A stretch of DNA of 64,000 nucleotides from Brassica napus (Eukaryota; Streptophyta; Magnoliopsida; Brassicales; Brassicaceae). Shown here piece after piece: positions 37,178 through 48,730 of this stretch (within the stretch, counting starts at the first letter, position 1; every line of letters begins with the position of its first letter). The notes below the pieces were generated by a model. That model was not told the origin of the DNA and ran no database searches. It was given only the letters and a program-made list of their open reading frames with translations. The position numbers and the translations under genes were made by a program. The stretch covers positions 1,684,652-1,748,651 of the forward strand of contig NC_063444.1 of assembly GCF_020379485.1 (NCBI RefSeq), read 5' to 3'.

Positions 37178-38920
37178 GAAAACGGGTAAGCCCCAGAGAT
37201 AGCTTTTCTGTACCCAAAAGGTTTGTTGCAATAAAAATGTTATCATGGAGGTGGATGAGAGTTGCGTTTAATTTAAACTTTGCTTTCTTTTCTTTTTTGT
37301 TTTGCTTCTTCCTAGTCAATTGGAACAATTTAGTTGATGCCCACTTGTTTCCTTTGATTACTGGACGACCAGCTGAGAACCAATCAAATGTTTAAATCTC
37401 ATTATGCAAGTCAAAAAGGGTAATAATATTATGATTTACGAAACGCATAAAGAAAGGCAATTGTGTTTGTCTCTCACCATGCAAACTGGAAGGGTCATGA
37501 GAACCGTCAGGCCTCTTGTTCCAGAAGAGTACAGCGTCTCCCTTCTTTGGTGAAACAGATAGTCCTCCACTGGACTTAGGGAAGACTGTTTCGCCTCCTT
37601 CGTCAACGTCTGACCTAATTAATCATTAAAAGAAAGAAGATTACTAACTTACTTGCTTACTCACTAGATAATATCGCTTCTTGTGACTGATCATGAGACA
37701 TATAAGATTATTATATATAAAAAGGGGTTGTATGGTTTAGCATACAGGTACATAAGGAAAGTAGCAATTCTTCCCAATCCATCAAAGTGGGGGTCAAAGA
37801 GTAGCAACACTATATCCTTAGAAATAATCATATACCTACAGGAAGGAAGGTGAACTCTGAGATCCTATTCTCAATCTCTTCCACAATTTTGTCATGTCCT
37901 CTACTAATAAAACTTCCCGTGCTCGTCCTCCCGCTGCATGCACATTAATGGACACTTCAATTCCAAATCTCAAATCTTTCTTATTTAAAAATCTTGACAA
38001 GGGGAGAGAAACAAAACAAAAAGATTTTGAGTATACAGAACCTGCTTACTCCTTGCACTCCGGTTATCGCATTACTCACTATTGACCTCACCATCTTAGG
38101 TTTTGCGAGGCTAATCAAGTGCTCACATTCTTCATTTTTCTTTACATATTAAACAGAGCATAAGATCAATGAGCCGCCCTAAACCTTTGAAGTGTTTAGA
38201 GTACCTCCAATATAAAAGGAGTTCTCACCATTAAAGAAAAATGAAAAATAAATTAAATTAGAGAGAATAGCAAAGGGTTCTCACTGCAGGAATTTTAAGA
38301 ATCTGTATAAGTAAAATATTATAATAATATTTTTTTTTTTTTTTGTTTTAGAATCTTGGAGAGGTTGTAGCTGTTAATGTTGCTATAAATCCTTTAAAAG
38401 GATGAAGCCGGATTACGTTATTACATTCTCTGTGTTTTTTTTTACTGTAAGAAGATCTAAAGCACAAACCCTAGACGAGATCTAGTATATTTAACTTGTC
38501 TGACAAGCTACATGAACTAGCATGCAGATAGAAAAGTCTCGTCTACCAAATAAAGTATATATAAAATCAAAATTTTATCCCAAAAGAATAATAAAAAAGG
38601 GAAGGAATTACCACGAAATTGTGGTAAAGGAAAGCTCTAGGTTTCATTGAGATAACTTCAGGCCAACGCTCATGAGGAAAGCGCAACGAAGCATCAACCT
38701 TCTCCATGTTACACGTAAGTGCTGTCAACAGAGGGGGAAGAGAACACAACAAGATTGATAAATTATTAAAGTCATCAATTTTCACGGTCACTGAATCACC
38801 CATTGTTTCTTTGAACGTGTCGATGTGCTGCATAAGGTCTGAAACTCCATATATCTTTAGCTTGTGCATCCTCTGCTTCAGATACAGTGAGGTAGTAGAC
38901 GGTGAAGTCGACGTAGACAT
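37167..38920 (-). CDS. Chimeric gag/prolyl 4-hydroxylase-like gene, copy A
   Basis: Six predicted exons (38920-38612, 38139-38042, 37933-37836, 37809-37746, 37614-37478, 37372-37167) splice in frame to 303 residues. Residues 1 to about 78 have no P4H character and resemble a copia gag segment ([28 protein letters not shown]). From [20 protein letters not shown] on, the protein is P4[34 protein letters not shown] (HxD iron ligands), [26 protein letters not shown] (distal His) and KGNKW (2-oxoglutarate Lys). The usual LQVLHYxxGQKY strand before HxD is missing and the middle exon is about 17 codons short. The transmembrane segment of the neighbouring P4H is absent. The last exon runs into sequence complementary to the end of ACO1. 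It may be a decaying gene or an expressed variant; compare AT4G35820. Confidence 0.5.
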
Positions 38921-39165
38921 GGTGAATTCGCAAGAGAATCGAATTAGGGTATGAACTCAGTACATGAAGCGCGAACTTTATGAAGAAAACGATTGAGGCT
39001 TTATATATTATCTAGGGTTTACTTTTTTTTTTTTTAAGTTTGTGAGTGATAATAACAAAAAGAGAGGACAGCTACACAACACTATATATCTTTTTATATA
39101 ATAATTGAAAACAATATGTAAAATTGATCGATAAGACATGCCTCTTTTGTTTGTTTAATAGTTTA

Positions 39166-39188
39166 CTAGATTATAAGACCCGCGCGGG
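39166..39188 (-). mobile_element. Helitron 3' terminus inside the P4H duplication
   Basis: On the minus strand the sequence ends CCCGCGCGGGTCTTATAATCTAG followed by T: a perfect 10-bp palindrome (39179-39188) nine bases before the terminal CTAG. The inserted DNA reaches to about 41097, where sequence homologous to the second duplication unit resumes, so at least part of 39166-41097 is transposon. The 5' end was not found. Confidence 0.6.
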
Positions 39189-41097
39189 ATGAACATTATA
39201 TGTAAATAATTTTATGTATTACAATTTTTACATACTATAAAATAATAAATATATATATATTAAATAATTAAAAATCAGTAAATGTTACATATATAATTAA
39301 ATTAGTGCAAACATATAAATCAATTTTATTAATCCAACCAATATTTTTTTATTTGATAGGATATATAATTTAATTTAAATAATATTAACATACATAGTAT
39401 ATTTTTAATATTAATGTCTATTAAATAATGATTTTTACTCAATAGTTTTTTTTATCAATTGTATCTTTTATAGCAAAAATTTTAAATTACGGATAATAAA
39501 TTTTTTTATTGTGGGACTAATAGTTTTACTAATTTATAATTCAAAAAAAAATTAATTTGTCAATGTTTGTTCAAAACTTTTATCAAAAACAATTTCAAAG
39601 TAAATTTTGCAATTAAAATATTTATGTATTTTATGGTATATAGTTTATTTTAAAATGATATATATATCCTTTAATCTTAATAATTAATTAAATTGGACTT
39701 TTTACTTATATGATTTTGTAATCATTAGTATTTTGTCATAACAAATTTCTTAAACCATGAATCACAAAATTTGAATTTGAGACTTTTAACATTTTTAATA
39801 ACTTATAGTCAATTTTTATTATATGGTTAATGTGGTTGTTTAATTTATTTTAATAGTATATAATTAAACAAATATGATAGAAGATAAACTATTTTTTATC
39901 AAATTTTTATTATTCAAAATTATTAATTGTCATATATACTTTAGCCACATTAGGCAATTACGTAATTTTTATTTAAGAAAATAATAAAGCACATTAGTAA
40001 TGAATTTATGGTTAGTTTAATAAAAAGCTTATTATATAATTAAATGAATCAACTTATTTCTAAACGAAAACAAATTGTAATGTTTCTCAAAAGGTAAAGG
40101 CAACCTCAACCCATGTTTTTTAGATAGATATCTAAACTCTTTAAATGGTAAAATAAATGAATGTGTTAGAAAAAAGTGGAGAGAAAGGAAGGAATGGTCC
40201 TCTATCTAGGACCTCAACAAAAAAAAACTTACATACTCTCCGCATAAATGTTATTCAATGATTGGCTTAGCTTTTTTAGTGACTTAAATTTTATTTATTA
40301 ATTAAGTTGTAACAAAATTATAGATCTTACATATAGATCCCTAGACTATATTTGCGAAGTTATTTTGTCACATATCTTTTCTACAATCAGTTTTACAAAA
40401 CAAATATGACATGTCTACTGAAATTGATGACATGTCTTATAGCTTAATATAACATGGACAATTGCATTGAATACTAATTTATATTTTTGGTAAACTTTTT
40501 AAAATATGATAATAACTCATATATTACATTTAATGTCAATTTATGTTTTTGGAAATTTTTTAGAATATGGAAATAACTCATAAATCATCATTAAAATAAA
40601 TATATTAAAATATGGCATTATAAAAATTTCAAAATATAATTTAATTATATATTTTTAAATTATACAATTTTATTACTAAAATTTTCAAAAATGTATACAA
40701 TTTTTTTAGAAAATTATAAAAATTTAATCGTAAAATTATTATTTTCTTATATATCTACAAATTTTATAAATATTGATTAATTTTAATTTTTTGGTAATTA
40801 TGCTACTTTTACAAATTTATTTAATATATTTAATTAAAATAAATAGATAGAAAAATCTATCTAAGATTATAATTTCAAATATATACATGCATATTCTTAA
40901 ATATTGTTTTTATGTTTAATTAATCAAATTTATATTAAAATATTGATACGAAAAAGAAAATTTACAATATTAATAAAATTTTATTTTAAAATATAATTTA
41001 TATTTATCTGTTAAAAAGTATTTAAAATTTTTTTTCTGCACATGGTGCAGGAAGACACCTAGTGGTAATATATACCCACAGTTAGGAATGCTCTAAC
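39189..41097. other. AT-rich inserted DNA between duplicated P4H segments
   Basis: No gene seen. Sequence on either side (39050-39130 and 41100-41400) is contiguous in the second unit (43700-43800 and 43911-44185), so this block arrived after the duplication. A segment at 40377-40600 recurs in inverted orientation at about 57230-57440. Confidence 0.55.
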
Positions 41098-41305
41098 AAT
41101 ACATAAGAAAGTTTTACTTAATTTTTTTTTTTTAAGTTTTACTTAATTAAAGGCAAGAAAACGCGATTTTGCTAGTACATGTTCTTGGTGACAAGAGATT
41201 AAGGAAACATGCAAAAGACGACATACAACATTAAAACAATTCGAGAAAATACAAAGGATTCATCACTAAAGTGAGGTTAAGTGCTTACCTCTTTTTTTTT
41301 TTTTT

Positions 41306-41398
41306 TTTTTAACTCAATTCTTGAACTCGTGAACGTGTAGCCATTTAGACATTTAGTTGATGACCACTTGTTTACTTTAATCACCGGACAGCCACCTG
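41306..41398 (-). pseudogene. Last-exon remnant of a prolyl 4-hydroxylase
   Basis: The minus strand after a TTCAG acceptor reads GGCPVIKVNKWSSTK, then a short duplication of TAAATG shifts the frame before TACACGTTCACGAGTT, which equals HVHEF in the neighbouring gene. It matches the last exon and 3' flank of the intact P4H (44106-44179) and marks the end of the first duplication unit. Confidence 0.8.
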
Positions 41399-41414
41399 AA
41401 TCAAACAAAGATTT

Positions 41415-41530
41415 GGTGGAGTGGCTTATTTCAATCACGGAGGGATATTATTTAAAACTGATAAGCGCCCAGAGAGCTTTCTGTACCCAGAAGGTTTGTT
41501 GCAATAATAAAGTTTTCATGAAGGAGGATG
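41415..41530 (+). pseudogene. Fragment of ACO1 last exon and 3' UTR
   Basis: From GGTGGAGTGGCTTATTTCAA onward this matches the final ACO1 exon (37108 onward) and its 3' UTR (GTACCCAGAAGGTTTGTTGC), with an internal deletion that removes the stop region and one missing T in GTTGG. It starts exactly at the exon's splice acceptor. It is the left border of the second duplication unit. Confidence 0.88.
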
Positions 41531-41793
41531 AGAGTTGCGTTTAATTTAATTTTTTTTTTTTTTTTTTGTTAACCGAGTATCCTGACCCCACCAAAGTGGT
41601 CCAGACTAGAGACCGAAGTGAGCATGGACGCTGCCAGGACGTCACCATGTGGCTCACCGTGTAACGGTCTTCGGTCTCGGGTGCTGCAGCCCACATATAA
41701 AATCTACAGTGGCCAAGACTCGAATCCAGGAGCGGGCACTCCAGGTGGACCTCCTATGCCACTATACCAGCTGGAGAGTTGCGTTTAATTTAA
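41530..41793 (-). mobile_element. SINE with 20-bp target-site duplication
   Basis: A 224-bp insert (41550-41773) is bounded by a perfect 20-bp duplication at 41530-41549 and 41774-41793. It ends in a T run on the plus strand (A tail on the minus strand). The minus strand carries tRNA-like pol III boxes: box A TAGTGGCATAGGAGG (41764-41750) and box B GGATTCGAGTC (41727-41717). The corresponding empty site is seen at 37256 in the other duplication unit. Confidence 0.95.
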
Positions 41794-42175
41794 CTGTGCT
41801 TCGTTTGTTTTACTTCATCTTTTGCTTTTTGCTAGTCAACTAGAACCATTGTCACTGTCAATGCGTTTTAAAATAAATATGACAACTCTTCTGTTTTACG
41901 ACCCGGCCCAAATGATGGGTAAGACGCATTGATAGAATTATAAATCATGTTTTCATAGCGTAAAAACTGAGAAAAAAAATATATTTTCTTAATTAGATAA
42001 GCACAGAAATAATGGGTTTCTTATTTTCTTTTCAACTGAGAAAGAGGTTAACTCCAGTGACATCTCATGTTTGAGATCATGAAAACCTGCAAATGACGAC
42101 AGAAACATTAAATACAATCCAAAGGATTCGTCATCAAAAAGTGAAGTCAAGAGCCTACTTACCTCTCAAAACAAG

Positions 42176-43600
42176 CTATTTTGATTGTTTTGTATTAGTG
42201 TAGGAGCCTTTATATTCCTGAGAGTGAAACCATTTAGTTGCTGCCCACTTGTTTCCTTTGATTACTGGACGACCAGCTGAATCAATCAACCTCATCAAAC
42301 CAAGTTAACAAGGGTAATAGTACTATGATTTACGAAACGCATAAAGAAAGTCAATGTGTTTGTCTCTCTCACAATGAAAACTCAAAGGGTCTTGAGAATC
42401 GTCAGGCCTCTTGTTCCAGAAGAGTACAGCGTCTCCCTTCTTTGGTGAAACAGATAGTCCTCCACTGGACTTAGGGAAGTCTGTAACAACAATATCCTTA
42501 ATTAGAAAGAATCACACACCTACAGGAAGGAAGGTGAATTCTGAAATCCTCCTCTCAATCTCTTCCACAGTTTTATCATGTCCTCTACTAATAAAACTTC
42601 CCGTGCTCGTTCTCGCGCTGCATGCACATTAATGGACACTTCCATATCTCAAATCTTGACGAGGGGGAGAAACAAAACGAAAAGAATTTACAGAACCTGC
42701 TTTGTTTTCCCCCTCCGTAACCACTCACCAATGACCTCCTCATATAAGGTTTGGCGAGGCTAATCAAGTGCTCACATTCCTCATTTTTCTTACATAAAAA
42801 TTTATAGAAAGCATAGCATTAGATCAAACCCTAAACCTTTCAAGTGCTTATAAATCATTTAAAACGATGAACCCGAAGATTTACGTTATTACATTCTTTC
42901 TCATAAGGGAAACATGTGTCAGTGGATCATATGTGTTTTTTTTACTGGAAAGTTGTAATTAAGAAGCTTTTTTCTTTACATAAAATTTATAGAAATGTAG
43001 CATTAGATCAAACCCTAAACCTTTCAAGTTCATATAAATCATCCAAAAAGATGAACCCGAAGATTACGTTATTACATTCTTTCTCATGATAGAAAGAGTT
43101 GATCCTATGTGTTTTTTTTTAACTGGAGAGTTGTAAGTAAGAAGATCTAAAGCACAAACCCTAGACAAGTTCTAGTTTCTTTAACTTGTCTGACAAGCTA
43201 TATGAACTAGCAAAGTCTCATCTACCAAATAAGGTATCTAAAATCGAAATTTTGTCCCAAAAGAATAATTAAAAAAAAGGGAAGGAATTACCAAGAAATT
43301 GTGGTAAAGGAAAGCTCTAGGTTTCATTGAGATTACTTCAGGCCAACGCTCATGAGGAAAGCGCAAGGAAGCATCAACCTTCTCCATGTTACACGTAAGT
43401 GCTGTCAACAGAGGGGGAAGAGAACACAACAAGATTGATGAATTATTAAAGTCATCAATTTTCACGGTCACTGAACCACCCATTGTTTCTTTGAACGTGT
43501 CGATGTGCTGCATAAGGTCTGAAACTCCATATATCTTTAGCTTGTGCATCCTCTGCTTCAGATACAGTGAGGTAGTAGACGGTGAAGTCGACGTAGACAT
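42176..43600 (-). pseudogene. Chimeric gag/prolyl 4-hydroxylase-like gene, copy B (HxD exon lost)
   Basis: Five predicted exons (43600-43292, 42788-42697, 42617-42520, 42480-42373, 42276-42176) close in frame to 235 residues. The first exon differs from copy A by only a few substitutions, with a constant offset of 4680 bp. The exon carrying the HxD motif is absent: FTFLPV is followed directly by [20 protein letters not shown]. The distal His (LSFH) and KGNKW remain. Without two of three iron ligands it should have no hydroxylase activity, although the frame is open and splice sites look usable. Intron 1 contains a local tandem duplication (about 42783-42970 and 42972-43145). Confidence 0.6.
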
Positions 43601-44105
43601 GGTGAATTCGCAAGAGAATCGAATTAGGGTATGAACTCGTACATGAAGCGCGAACTTTATGAAGAAAACGATTGAGGCTTTATATATTATCTAGGGTTTA
43701 CTTTCTAAGTTGAATTTTGTGAGTGATAATAACAAAAAAGAGGATAGCTACACAACTCTATATATCTCTTTATACAATAATTAAAAACAGTATTTAAATT
43801 GATCATTAGACCGTTTTTTATATATAATAATAGAGGTAAGAAATAAAATACTTCATAAGGTATAACATTAACTGTGTTTCCAAAAGAAAAAAAAAGGTAA
43901 CATTAACTACATAAGTAAGTTTTACTTAATTAAAGCCCAGAACGTGATTTTGCTGGTGATACACATACTAGTACATGATGATGTTGGTGAGATGAGATCA
44001 TGGAAACCTGCAAAAGACTACAGAAACAATAAAACAATCTGAGACAGTGCAAAAAAAAAAATCATCACTAAAGTGAGGTTAAGAGCTTACCTCTTCTTTT
44101 TTTAC

Positions 44106-45735
44106 TCAATTCCTGTACTCGTGAACGTGAAGCCATTTAGTTGATGACCACTTGTTTCCTTTAATCACTGGACATCCACCTGAACCAATCAAAGGAGTTT
44201 TGGTTTTAGATCTCTAGTAATTTTAAATTTCATAGAAAGGCATGCTATATCTCCCTCTGACCATGCAAACTCGAAGGGTCTAGTGACCCATCAGGCCTCA
44301 TGCTCCAGAAGAGCAAAGCGTCTCTCTTCTTTGGAAGAACAGAGAGTCCTTCTTTACCACATTGTGAGAGCTCGTTCCACCATGGGACATCACTAATATT
44401 TCCTTTGGCTAAAGGGAAAACTGTTTCACCGCCTTCATCAACGTCCGAGCTAAAGTAATGTATAGAAGCAAATAAAGAAGATTAACTAACGCATAGATAG
44501 TAGGAAAGATTGTGCATGCATGAAAATGGTTTAGTTTACATACAGGTACATAAGGACAGTAGCAACTCTTTGCCCTCCTCTTTTGACGTTCAACTCATCT
44601 GTGAAATAGTCATGGTGAGGTTCATATTTTTGCCCAACTTCATAGTGTAAAACTTGTAGACTCTCTCCATTTTCTGCACTGACATTGCAAATTTACAAGT
44701 TAGCTCCCCAAGAAAACGCAGACTAGCTACATGGCCGGTCCTGGACATAGTCAAGTCAAACATTGGTTTATAACCCCTCTAACTTTTTTGAAAAAAAAAT
44801 ACATAAACATATGTCCTCCAAATTTTTAATTTTTATTTTTAATTTTTTATTATTGAAACATCTACTAAGTTCCTATAGCCTTCAAAATTTCAAGAATTCC
44901 AAAAATCTAAACATTTATCATGTTTTGGACAAGTTAGAAGCAAAGCCACATACCTACAGGTATGAATGTGAAATCTGAAATCTTATTCTCAATCTCTCTC
45001 ACTATTTCGTCATGCCCAGTTTTAAGAAAAGCTCCTGAACTTGTTCGTACTCTGCACATCAACGCATTTTGATATTTAAAATTCAGGAAGTTTCCAGATG
45101 CAACTTGAAGGGGAAAAAGAGTACAGAACCTGCGGTCTTTGCTCCTTCCAGTTTTGACATCAGCCACCTTTGACTTCGCCATATTAGGCTTTGCGAGACT
45201 AATCAAGTGCTCACATTCTTCATTCGTCTTTACAAAATTCAAAGAAAAACAGAGCCTAAGGTTAAAAAACAAAGACTAATAGCTTGAGTTGCAAGAAATA
45301 TCTTAACTACACGAATATTAAGCACATAACAAGTCTAAATTTTATCTTAGAGAAGAAACAAATTTACCAAGAAATTGTGGTAAAGGAAAGCTCTAGGCTC
45401 CCACGATATAACTTCAAGCCAACGCTCACCATTACCTTCTTCGTCTCCATAACTCTCCCTGCTTATCAAAACCAAAGTTATTAACTCAATCACTTCCACA
45501 TGTGCAAACAAAAACTCAAAAACACCCTTTTCTCTAACCTATCCTCGCTAGTCCGTTCAACAGTGGTGAAATCGTCCGGCCTTGAAGAGATCATGCTGGT
45601 GCTGGGCAGTGAAAAGATCCCGAGACCGAGAAGGATGAGAATGGAGAAGAGAGCAAGTATGAGAAATGTGAAAGCATGCGTCGTCAATGAAGATTTACGC
45701 GGCTGAGGACGAAGGTGCTTCGGTTTCTTCACCAT
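44106..45735 (-). CDS. Prolyl 4-hydroxylase, type II membrane protein
   Basis: Seven exons (45735-45539, 45458-45368, 45227-45130, 45051-44954, 44673-44544, 44449-44262, 44179-44106) give 291 residues. A basic N terminus is followed by a transmembrane anchor at about residues 21-43 (FLILALFSILILLGLGIF), placing the catalytic domain in the ER/Golgi lumen. Iron ligands are H181 and D183 (EPHHDYF) and H267 (SSLHG); K277 (KGNKW) should bind 2-oxoglutarate. Such enzymes hydroxylate proline in extensins and arabinogalactan proteins (family knowledge). It corresponds to AT4G35810 or a P4H5-like gene. A LINE sits 157 bp upstream of the ATG. An upstream in-frame ATG at 45774 would add 13 residues; MVKKPKHLRPQPRKS matches family starts better. 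Confidence 0.95.
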
Positions 45736-45891
45736 TCTTGATTGGATTGTTTGTTTTTGTCTACAAGTTTTCAAAAAACCGTAGAGAATCTAATGAAACC
45801 GAAAGAAAAGACGTTACACTGAAAACATGCATTTGAATATGGAAAGCTAAGTTATGAGTAAATGAATTTGTTTTCTTCTTTAACGTGTTAG

Positions 45892-48719
45892 TTTTTTTTT
45901 TTTTTTTTTGTAACACTTGCTTTTTAAATTAGAAAATGGCCTCAGGCCCAAAGTAGTTTTAGTCCATGGATGGGTCACATACACGAGAAGAAAATAGAGA
46001 GAGTTTTGCTAAACGATCCGCTTCCACATTCAGCGATCGGGAGAGATGAGAGAACGATATCTCGACAAACGCAGATGAGATCCTTTGGATATCTTTGACA
46101 ATACCAAAGATCTCTTTTACCTGCATGTCGTTGTTGATGGCTCTGATGAGCGTTAGGTTGTCAGAGAAAGCTTTGAGCTTATGGTGCTCAAGTTCCAATG
46201 CAGAGAGGAGACCAAATCGGAGCGCAATTGCTTCCGCTACTAGTGGTGTGGTGATCGATTCAAGCGTAGCTGAACCATGGCTGAGGTGAGTTCCGTTTCC
46301 ATTAGAGAAGATCCAAGCGATTCCTGCCCGTTTTGATCTCTTATCGTATGCCGCATCTGATCTACATGTCGTGTAGGTGCCGCTTTCACCATTGTTTCCT
46401 GTCGATCTTCTTGATGTAAGTATCACTTTCTTCACCGATTAATTGAATCTGTTGTTGTGCATTGTTCCATTCTCTTCCTAGATTCAGAGCTTTTGTCGCG
46501 GTTTCCATAGGTGATAGAATCCGATTCTCAAAGACATGCAAGTTTCGAGTCGACCAAATTGCCCAAAGGACCCAAGGGAGGACCGTCGTTGCAATCCCTG
46601 ATGGAGGCAAACAGACTGCGGTCCTGAATTCAACTAGAGCTTGCTTGAAGTTTATGTCCGTAGCTAGGTGAACTACTTGTCTCAGGGGGATTAGCTTCCA
46701 GACTTCTTGGGCAAAAGGGCAAGAGAAAAAGGTGTGCATCACCGTTTCACTACCTTTACATTTGATACACTGCACATCTGAGTTAATTCCACGTTTTTGC
46801 AGTTGTTCTCCCAGCGGTATGGCTTCGTTGATGATTGACCACAAGGAAAGCTTCATCTTTGGTGAGCATTTTGCAGACCAGACATCTTTTATCCATCCAA
46901 ATGTTTCTGTGGTCTCATCGAGAGGTGTTAACTCCTTTGTAGAAACTGCGTAGTAACCAGACTTTGTGGTATAGGTACCAGACTGTAGCGGTTGCCATAT
47001 GAAGATATCCTCTGTGTTTGCATGGCCAGGATGAAGGAGTTGAACTTCTGTAGCCACCTGAGGTAAGAGTTCTTCCACTCTCTTCTTGTTCCACTTCATG
47101 TCTGTCGTAAGGAGATCAGCCACTGTTAGGTCTAGAGCATGATCTGGTATGGGTCCGTATGGTTTCAGCTCTGAGTCTAGAGAAATCCAAGAGTCTTTCC
47201 AAATCTTAGTGTTGATCCCGTTACCAATAGCTTTACCTACTCTTCCTCTAAGTAGGTCCCTGCCATGTAAAATACTCCTCCACCCGTGAGAGCACACTGC
47301 CGGTAGTTCTACTTCTAAGAATGACCTCTTGTGGCAGTATTTTCCTAGTAGAACCCTGGCTAGGAGACATTCCGGATTCGTAAGCAGTCGCCAAGCTTGC
47401 TTAGCAAGAAGAGCTTGGTTGAACAATTGTATGTCTCTAAGTCTTAGTCCTCCTCTGTCTTTTGGTTTGGTCAACTTGTCCCATGCTACCCAACACATTC
47501 GTCTTGTCCCATCCGATGAGTCCCACCAAAATCTAGTTAGAATTGACTGAATTCTTTTGCACAAACTGACAGGTAACTCAAAGCAAGATATGGTGTATGT
47601 GGGGATTGCTGTCAGCACCGCCTTCAACAGAGTGAGCTTCCCAGCTCTGGATAGGTGTCTCGTTGATCGGCTTGAAGCTTGTTGTCTGATGCGATCCACT
47701 ATGGCCGTGAATAGGTCCTTTTTCCTCCTCCCGAAATGTTCAGGTAGTCCCAAGTACTTTCCTGATCCTCCTTCTTTGTCAATTCCTAGAGTTTCTTTAA
47801 CGCTTCTTTTTGTTTCAGGTGGTGTCTTTGATGAGAACGTGATGGAGGATTTATCGACATTTATTTTCTGCCCCGAAGCTTTCTCATACCTCTCAAGGAT
47901 GATCTTCAGCTTGTTGCAACTGGCCTGGGACGTTTGGCAGAAGAACATGGTATCATCTGCAAAAAGCAGATGATTAACCCTTGGACTGCCCCTTGCCACT
48001 TTGATACCTTGAAAGGTACCGTCTCTTTCCGCCTTTTGACATAGACCGGATAATACTTGACCACGGAGAATGAATAAATACGGGGAGAGTGGGTCTCCCT
48101 GTCTTATTCCTCGCTTAGGGTTTACAAGACCATGTACTGAATCGTTTATCAAATAGGAGTAAGAAACTGTAGACACACACTGCATAATTAGATTTACCCA
48201 CTTAGAGTGAAAACCTAGGCGTTGAAGCACCTTTGAGATGAAAGTCCACTCAACTCTGTCATATGCTTTAGACATGTCTGTCTTTACTGCCATTGTGCAT
48301 CGTTTTTGTGCCTGTGATGTCTTTAGAAACTGTAGAACTTCGTGTGTAATCAGTACATTGTCTGCAATAGCTCTTCCAGGAATAAATGTTGATTGGTTCT
48401 CTGAGATAATGAGATGGAGAACTTGTTTTAGACGTAGTGCTAGGAGTTTTGAAATAATCTTGAAAAAGACATTGCATAACGCTATAGGACGATAGTCTGT
48501 CATCTTTTTTGCTCCCACCAGCTTTGGAATTAGTCTAACATGAGTAACATTTTGCGAGGGTCTGAGACTTCCTGAGGTGAAGAAGAGATGAACTTTCCTG
48601 ATGATTGATGGTCCCACAATCTCCCAATTGGCTTGGAAAAAGCTGGCAGAGAAACCATCGGGTCCAGGAGCTTTGTCCGGATGAATAGTAAAGGTAGCAG
48701 CTTTGATCTCCTCTGTATC
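45892..48719 (-). mobile_element. 5'-truncated LINE (L1-like) retrotransposon
   Basis: An 11-bp target duplication TAACGTGTTAG lies at 45881-45891 and 48720-48730. A poly-A tail on the minus strand (T run 45892-45910) marks the 3' end. The element codes for most of ORF2 without the endonuclease, so it is 5'-truncated as is typical. It is inserted in the same orientation as the P4H gene, in that gene's upstream region. Confidence 0.95.
45959..48719 (-). pseudogene. LINE ORF2 remnant: reverse transcriptase, zinc-binding domain and RNase H
   Basis: The main frame (to 46386) begins in the LINE at TEEIKAATFTIHPDKAPGPDGF and includes reverse transcriptase motifs KAYDRVEW, RQGDPLSPYLF and the catalytic FADD in HLLFADDTMFF. 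A zinc-binding segment (CIKCKGSETVMHTFFSCPFA) follows. A frameshift near 46390-46430 separates it from the RNase H domain (SDAAYDKRSKRAGIAWIF; HLSRSLNVEADRLAKLS), which ends at 45959. Upstream codons to 48755 belong to the host flank. Confidence 0.92.
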
Positions 48720-48730
48720 TAACGTGTTAG

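Noticed and set aside
40090..41097. Possible MITE or MULE starting GGCAACCTCAACCCATG and ending AGGAATGCTCTAAC
   Set aside because: The proposed inverted ends match only weakly and flanking duplications are absent.
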